DNA from: Balanoglossus misakiensis
Taxonomy: Eukaryota; Hemichordata
Direction of reading: 5' to 3'
DNA length: 64,000 nt
Assembly: GCA_040954595.2 (NCBI GenBank)
Contig: CM082578.2
Span: 930,001-994,000 of the forward strand
This document shows positions 57,197-64,000 of the stretch, piece by piece. Both the position numbers and the translations under genes were made by a program. Every line of letters starts with the position of its first letter. Positions within the stretch are counted from its first letter, which is position 1. The notes beneath the pieces are model-generated. The model was not told the DNA's origin. It saw nothing but the letters and a program-made list of their open reading frames with translations, and ran no database searches.

Positions 57197-59480
57197 TAAT
57201 TCCAGGCTAACCAATAGGGCTATAAGTTTGGTGTTTGATGTATGTGGATTTGTATGTGATCAAAAAATTTTGCTACTTTTCATGACCTCTGCTGACCTCA
57301 TTAAATATGCACATATCTAATTACAGATGAACCAATAGACCTAGAGGTTTTGTTTTTGTTATACATGGACCAGTATGGGGACAAAATATTTTGCCCAAAT
57401 GTTGGGTGACCTCGGGTGACCTTTGACCTACTTTTGCATATCTCGACATCCACAGCAGATACAGCCTTGGCGTTTGGAGGTACATGTATGGGGCCATACG
57501 GAAAAGACAAAGTTTTGAGTGACCTGTGACACCTGCTTGACTCATTATTTATGTGCATACCTAATTCTGGGCTAACCAAAAGGGCTAGAGGTTTTGTTTT
57601 TGTTATACATGGACCAGTATGGGGTCAAAATATTTTGCCCAAATGTTGGGTGACCTCGGGTGACCTTTGACCTACTTTTGCATAACTTGACATCCACCGC
57701 AGATACAGCCTTGGCGTTTGGAGGTATGGGGCCATAATGAAAAGCCAAAGTTTTGGCTCACCTGTGACACCTGCTTAACTCATTATTTATGTGCATACCT
57801 AATTCTGGGCTAACCAAAAGGGCTGGAGGTCTGGTTTTTGTTGGACATGGACCACTATGGGTCAACATTTTCTGCCCAAATTTTGGGTGACCTCAGATGA
57901 CCTTTGACCTATTTTTGCATATCTCGACATCCACAGCAGATACAGCCTTGGCGTTTGGAGGTATGGGGCCATAATGAAAAGCCAAAGTTTTGGGTCACCT
58001 ATGACACCTGCTTAACTCATTATTTATGTGCATACCTAATTCCGGGCTAACCAAAAGGGCTAGAGGTCTGGTTTTTGTTGGACATGCACCACTATGGGTC
58101 AAAATTTTCTGCCCAAAATTTGGGTGACCTCAGATGACCTTTGACCTACTTAACACAATATCAGCACCAAACATAGATATAACCTTGATATGTCATGGGA
58201 TAAAACACAGCATTATGTTTCTACTCATTAATTATGTGCAGATCAGATAATAGAGCTTGGGCCCGGACAATGCTGCTTGCAGCTTTAATTCTTCTTCTTC
58301 GTCTTCTTCTTCTTCTTCCGAGAAAATCGGCCAGGTAGATCTGGAAAACCGCTGCACCTAGGGGGCTAAACTTGGTAGGGTGATAGGGGCCAATGAGTAG
58401 ACGTGCAGTGGCTCGTGAATATTTATTTAGTCACGTGACCTGGCGGCCATATTGCATTTCCTTAAAATCGTTAAACGAGTCCTTCTCAAATTTGGTGTGC
58501 AGGTAGCCTACCTTCTGTCCATCATTTTACCCCATTGAAATCATGACGTCACACAAAGTTTTTTTGCTACAATTGTTTTTCTGAAAAACTACTTAAAACT
58601 TTAAAAATCTTCTTCTCCAGAACCAGCGATTGCCGAGTCACGGGATTCGGGGTATGTGGTCACCTAACCTATGTTTATCAAGTTTGCGAAGCGCACTGTG
58701 ATTGGTCGATCATTATGGCGGCCATGTTGGATTTTCGGAAAACCATTGAAAAATGAAAATTCTGTTTTGTAGCCAAAATGTTGACAGCACGTAAATTCTT
58801 TTTTTGGATATGAGTCATCATATGACCGGAAGTTGTTACAATTTTTCGGGGCAATTTTGACATGACCTTTGACCCAGTTTTAAAACAACTAATTATATAT
58901 GCATATTCCCCATACCTCCTCTTGTAAAAGCACCACAGTCATGAATTTTGTGGACATGGGTACCAATGCTGCCAGGACATGACACAACTATTTTGGTAAT
59001 TTTGGCAATGACCCTTGACCTATTTCTGAAACATCATTTTTCTGCATATCTAATTCCAGGCTAACCAATAGGGCTAGAGGTCTGGTTTTAGTTGGACATG
59101 GCCCACTCTGGGGTCAAAATTTTATGCCCAAATTTTGGGTGACCTTGGATGACCTTTGATCTAATTTCCCATATCTCAGCATCCACAGCAGTTAGAGTCC
59201 TGGCTTTTGGAGGGCCGATGGAGCAGATATGGAGTCTTACACAAGACCTCATTAATTATGCGCATACCTAATTCTAGGCGAACCAATAGAGCTAGGTGTT
59301 TGGTTTTTGTTGGACCTAGACTAGTATGGGGTCCGATTTTTTTGCCCAAATTTGGGGTGACCTCAGGTGACCTTTGACCTACTTTCCAATATCTTGGTAT
59401 CCACAGCAGATACAGCCTTGGCATTTGCTTGTTACCATGGGAACCGCTTGTGCCCCGCCAACGCTGCTTGCAGCTTTAAT
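57197..59480 (+). repeat. Degenerate satellite of ~239-bp units, rich in TGACCTTTGACCT
   Basis: Units marked by TAATTCTGGGCTAACCAAAAGGG-type blocks begin near 57197, 57318, 57561, 57799, 58038, 59050 and 59269; the best-ordered spacing is 238-239 bp. Several units carry TGACCTTTGACCT (57417, 57661, 57898, 58135, 59368). Between 58270 and 59045 is a different block related to 52400-53156. No coding content. Confidence 0.8.
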
Positions 59481-59718
59481 TGTATTTTGCATTTTCTCAC
59501 GGTGGCGACCATATTCCTTTGCGGCGAAGATTTATTATTTGTCTGGTTTAAACATGCATATGCACTCATACTTAGGGTTCATAATACTTGTACATAGTTC
59601 AGTGCATACTTCTGTATGGGCTAAAGGTGGTGCAGTTTGAAAAAAGTGTGATAATTTCCCAAAAGTACCAGCTGATGCACCGATTTATGTCTAATCTCTG
59701 TTTTGAATTTCTTGGCAG

Positions 59719-62700
59719 CTTAACCCAAGTTGATAGTACCCTTCTTGTCCTGGACAGAAGTCTATCTGTCAGTACAAATGGTGTAACCGTATCAGTTGAT
59801 GACAACTCGTGGCATAATGTTGTCATGGTAATTGAAGAAGGCATTGTGGCAGTTTACTTGAATGGTGTTGCAGTAACATCACCCCTTCCATCCTGGACAG
59901 GTATCGCTGACTCAGAAAAGTAAGTTGCTAGTGGAACTCCGAACATTTTTAACTCCTACAAAGCCATAGAAAATTGTCATCATCTCATGTTAAAATTCTA
60001 TATTTTCCTATACTGTCAAGTTTTCCCAAGCCTCAAGAGAAGTGAACCATTTATTTGTGAAGCAGTTATCTTGTTTGTAACTTATCTGCTAGGTAGCTTG
60101 TCTTACTCCTACATGACAATACAATATCATCATAACATGTTGCGACTTACAACAAAACTGGCCAAAAAAATCAAGGGAGCAAACTATGGACATCAGCAAA
60201 GCTATCTTCGTGGCACTTTCAAATTCAAACTTATGCGGAACGATACTGATTTTCACAGTTTATTTTTGACAACTTCTTACCAGCACTTTTAATGAATTCA
60301 TTATTCTCTTGTTTTTCAACAGCTGTATGGTAATTCTTGGTCAAAGCTATGACGAAAATGGACTCCTTGACAACTATTTTAGCTTCCATGGTGATGTTAC
60401 ACAGATGAATGTATACGATTATGTATTGACTCATGTTGAAATCCAGAGTCTGGCTTTGAACTGTTCACAAAGTCCACTTGGCAATCATGTCATGTGGGTT
60501 GAAATGGATCAAGAGTTATTGGGTAGTGTGGTCAAAATCCAGCCATCAGCTTGTGGAAGTACCAGGTGCCCAATTGGTTACTCTGGTTCACCATGCACAC
60601 CTGTTGGTAAATAGCCTTATTCATTACTATCAAACAATTTTATGCATAATCTGACGAGGAGAAATTGGGTCACAGAGTTGATTAATCCTAAATCCTTACT
60701 TTAACACAGCTCTCCTTGTAATGTTGTGTCTGTCCAGGAAAAACTGTGTGAAATTTTGAGTAGTTTTTCCTGTGTACATTCACCAGCCCCTAGCTGATGT
60801 GTGTTGTACTCCAATAAAACAGCATGCAATCTCCCTACTTTAGGAAGTATAGGGAATCATCATCTGCCCATGCCTGTATCGCTCACTCTTTTTGTTTCTA
60901 CCGTACATGTATTTAACACTGAATGTAATGATACTATTCACAACCACCATCATCATCATCATAATCATCATCACCACCACCACCACCATCACCATCATCA
61001 TCATCATCGTCATCATCATCACCATCATCATCATCAGTTTCTGCTGTTCCAAGAACTAGGCTTATCATGAGTGTAATTGATCATATCAGTTATTATGCCT
61101 ATGGATACCATCTCATGACTCCTGTCCTATCTTGTAGTGTTTCTTGACAGTGATCTAGTCTATTCACATGTATCAGAAAACAAGCACTTAACAATATCTG
61201 GATTTCTCATGAATATGTGACAGATATTAACATCTAGTAGTGCATTTACCTAAATGTACCAGTGTATACATAGGGGGTGTGGACCAGTTGTTTAATTTAC
61301 AAACATTTGTTATTCTTTCACTTTTTTTTCTTCAGATAAACACGCTCCTGAAGTCATTTACTGTCCCAATACGACCCGTATAATTAGTCCTAATAGCTTG
61401 ACAACAGGAGTATGGCAGGAGCCTATATTTACAGATGATGTCGCCATTGCCAATGTGACACAAACCTACACAATGGGTAAGTTTCCTATAAAATATCATT
61501 TCTGATTATAGATAATATATAACATTCACACTAACTAAGTTTTTTTTATCGGGGTGGGGTGGGGAGTTGATCTAAACAGAAACCAACAAGCTGAGACAAC
61601 TTTCCTAAGATTATGGTCAGTATGAAGCATACTGGTACAGTGTATTCTTGTGGCCGTTACTCATATATGGCTAGCACATCCTATGTGCGACAGATGATCT
61701 TGCTTCCAAGTATTAAAGCCTCAATTGCTGATACTATTACCATATGTTTATAGGCCCTTTCCTCGATCCCAGGGCAGTACACTGAAGTTAAAACTCGAAA
61801 GCATTTGTGTTTGCACGTAATTGTGTATTGGAAACAAAAGATTTGACCAACTGTTGAGCAAGGCCTTTAATCAGTAAAGTACTTAATATTCTCCACTACT
61901 ACTGGGGATACCCATACCACAAATGTTGTGTTCTCTTACAATGGGCAGTTGAATAAACGTGTGCGGCACCATATCTGTTTAGTATACATATCTTGTTCAT
62001 GTTTATATGTACAGTCACAATCAGGAGTTGATAATATGCCTGTGTATACCCACCAGATAGCTCACTTAAATGGACCATTCTAAGTTTGAAAAGAAAATCA
62101 TGAAAAACATTCAAGAAACGGAAGCTATTTTGGCTTTAGCACCCATGCCTGTAATGATGTGCGTAATTTTGTTCTTACAGGTGACACCTTTTCCTGGGGA
62201 ACCTACCAGATCAGCTATGTTGCTTCAGATACAGCTGGCAACAATGCACAGTGCAACTTTTTACTCTATGTACTGCGTGAGTGAATTTTTTTATCATTCA
62301 TACATAAACTTTAAAAATTAATTAATATCTTGACAAATTGTCATCTCTACCCCTTGTTATGTCTTGTCACATACTGTAAAACGGGACATTTTCGTGACAG
62401 AAAATATTTTGCAATATATCAAAAGAGGCAACTGTGACACGAGAATTAAATTTCCGCATTCTAGTATTTTACTAACTACTCTGTTATCTCTGAAAAACAT
62501 TTTATGCGACTTTATTTTCTTCTTCTTTTTTGCCGAAGTTTGGGAAAATTTGCCGTTTTACAGTAATATGATTGCATCATTATCACTTTTGTCCCTATGT
62601 AACTATCAAAAATTATAACAACATCATTCAAAACATACAAGGACACTCAAACCCGTCTAAAACAAACCCTGTCTAATCGGGAAACCTCTCTTCAACCAAC

Positions 62701-64000
62701 AGCTTTTCCTAGTCCCTTTTACATAGAAACATGTTAATGCGTTGGTGTTCTGTTTAAAAGATTTGACTGTGTAATAAATATGGGTGTCACACATACACCA
62801 TTAAGACAGTTCTGAAGCATCTCAGAATTGATACTGTCTTAAAAAAACATGTGTGGACGGTGTAAGTGGTCCTGAAACGTCTCAGATTTGAGACGGCTCT
62901 GCCAGCCAGACCTGAGCCGGTGTAAGGATTAACACCTCTCCGCAACCCATTGTCTATGGGGCCGAGCCTCAGCGCCCATACATAAACTTTGTGTGTGTGG
63001 ACACAACATGACTCAAAGGATTAATGCTCTGTGGTTAGCACTGGCAAATAGTGTCTCAAATTTTACCCTGTGTGAACCTGGTAAAAGAGGCATTGTGCCC
63101 TAGTGGCTAGGGTTGTGGGTTCGTTACCTAGACCAGGACATTTGGGTAGTATTTGCCTGTTGGATGATATATGAGACACAGACATTTGGGTAGCATTTGC
63201 CTGTTGGATGATAGATGAAATAAAATTAAAAATATATATATAGACAAATAAACTGTGTTCTCCTTTCTTTTACAGCATTTGATTGTGAAAAGCCAGCACC
63301 ACCAGTTAAAGGTATTTCCATCTGTAATGAGTTTGAGTCGGGTGTGTTCTGTCAGGTGGATTGTTTACCAGGATACAAGTTTGCAAGCCTGCCAGCACCT
63401 TACTATCTCTGCCATAGTGAAGGATCTTTTAATCCTGAGAATCCAGACGAGGAATTCACCTTCTCTGGATGTTCAGGTGAGAAAAAAATGATTTGGTATC
63501 AGTAAAGAAATATAATCAGGTTGCACATGCACATTCAGAAAATTCTCCAAAGAGAGAGAGTTGTGAGAGGGGGTATTCCAGCATTGAGACAATTTTCTTT
63601 TAGTTATAAATGAAAAGAGAAATATGAGTAATGCAAATTCTTGCTTTACAGTATGTCAAGGTTGTGATTACAGGTAGATAATTTGTTAACATCATATCTG
63701 CTTACCCCAATATAAAGCTCCAGTACATTTGAGCTATTTTCTTAATATTTTGTTCTGGGTAAGCAGCTGTAACTTTCCTGATTGGCTAAGCGGTTTCGCA
63801 GTCTAAGTCAATACATCGTTCGCTAGATTGAAAATTGCATCTTTAACAAAATTTGTTTGTTTGTATTGTTCTACTGCAGCTCCTGGGAAGACTCAACGTG
63901 GAGTGAATTGTGGCGTATCATACAATTCACAGGCTGGTACATGTAACAATGGTGTCATCCAGCAATTGAGGATCAGTTTTATGAACACTATCAACTATCT
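59719..64000 (+). CDS. Pentraxin-HYR-sushi secreted mosaic protein (partial, open at both ends)
   Basis: Exons 59719-59919, 60323-60606, 61336-61476, 62181-62276, 63276-63476 and 63880-64000+ join in phase through canonical splice sites. The first two encode a pentraxin/laminin-G-like domain (SWHNVVMVIEEGIVAVYLNG, CMVILGQSYDENG, FHGDVTQMNVYDYVL, NCSQSPLGNHVMW). Exons 3-4 form an HYR domain (APEVIYCPNTT, DTFSWGTYQISYVASDTAGN, CNF). Exon 5 is a sushi/CCP-like module (FDCEKPAPP, CQVDCLPGYKF, CHSEG, FSGCS). The last exon is Cys-containing and unassigned. This order resembles SVEP1/polydom-type extracellular adhesion proteins. Upstream exons are not recognised; the satellite at 57.2-59.5 kb lies directly 5'. 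Confidence 0.8.
60942..61035 (+). repeat. Trinucleotide microsatellite (CAT/CAC)n
   Basis: About 30 CAT/CAC/ATC units in the intron after the second pentraxin exon. It yields a spurious poly-His frame. Confidence 0.95.
63125..63220 (+). repeat. Short tandem duplication in an intron
   Basis: Two copies of GACATTTGGGTAG-ATTTGCCTG followed by TTGGATGATA, about 43 bp apart, just 5' of the sushi exon. Confidence 0.7.

Noticed and set aside
60801-61070. Poly-histidine open frame
   Set aside because: Encoded by the CAT/CAC microsatellite in an intron.

Overview
The window is animal (metazoan) nuclear DNA: intron-bearing genes with GT/AG splice sites, many MITEs and microsatellites, and several large transposons. 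A RAG1-type N-terminal zinc/RING gene, a pentraxin-HYR-sushi mosaic gene, DIRS and Gypsy retroelements and TTAA-flanked MITEs together suggest an invertebrate deuterostome (hemichordate, amphioxus or echinoderm grade). I cannot name the species.

Layout. 0.3-1.4 kb: first coding exon (minus) of a RAG1 N-terminal-like protein whose later exons lie off the left edge. 3.6-27.7 kb: a proposed three-exon minus-strand gene for a 90-residue secreted peptide with a cysteine-rich tail. Its 22.5-kb first intron holds two related transposons. 5138-23595 is an 18.5-kb element with ~1.3-kb terminal inverted repeats (TIRs) and a candidate 7-bp target-site duplication. It has a plus-strand DDE integrase gene running in from the left TIR, and two minus-strand genes running in from the right TIR: a ubiquitin-specific protease (USP) and a CbbX/CfxQ-type AAA+ ATPase. 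23635-27428 is a non-autonomous foldback relative built from the integrase-side arm. 27.7-38.8 kb is gene-free and dominated by a ~7.1-kb long-inverted-repeat element containing a Harbinger-like MITE. 38.8-49.2 kb is a decayed minus-strand Gypsy-type retroelement (protease, RT, RNase H, integrase with a C-terminal PHD finger, and a third ORF), split by a decayed plus-strand DIRS-like element with a tyrosine recombinase. 51.5-52.4 kb is a tandem array of GC-rich hairpins. 53157-57196 is an apparently intact two-gene IS630/Tc1/mariner-superfamily transposon (DD37E transposase plus a divergent SAM-like/zinc-knuckle ORF), inserted in a satellite rich in DR1 nuclear-receptor motifs. 59.7-64.0 kb: exons (plus) of a pentraxin-HYR-sushi secreted mosaic protein continuing off the right edge.

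The most unusual system is the 18.5-kb element. It pairs a retroviral-fold DDE integrase with an AAA+ ATPase, a combination that recalls the logic of Tn7 (TnsB/TnsC) and Mu (MuA/MuB), and adds a deubiquitinase. Its TIRs carry NRF1-type palindromes that may be promoters for the convergent genes. The exon models were assembled by hand from splice signals and reading phase; at least one USP exon is unresolved. No similarity search was possible.
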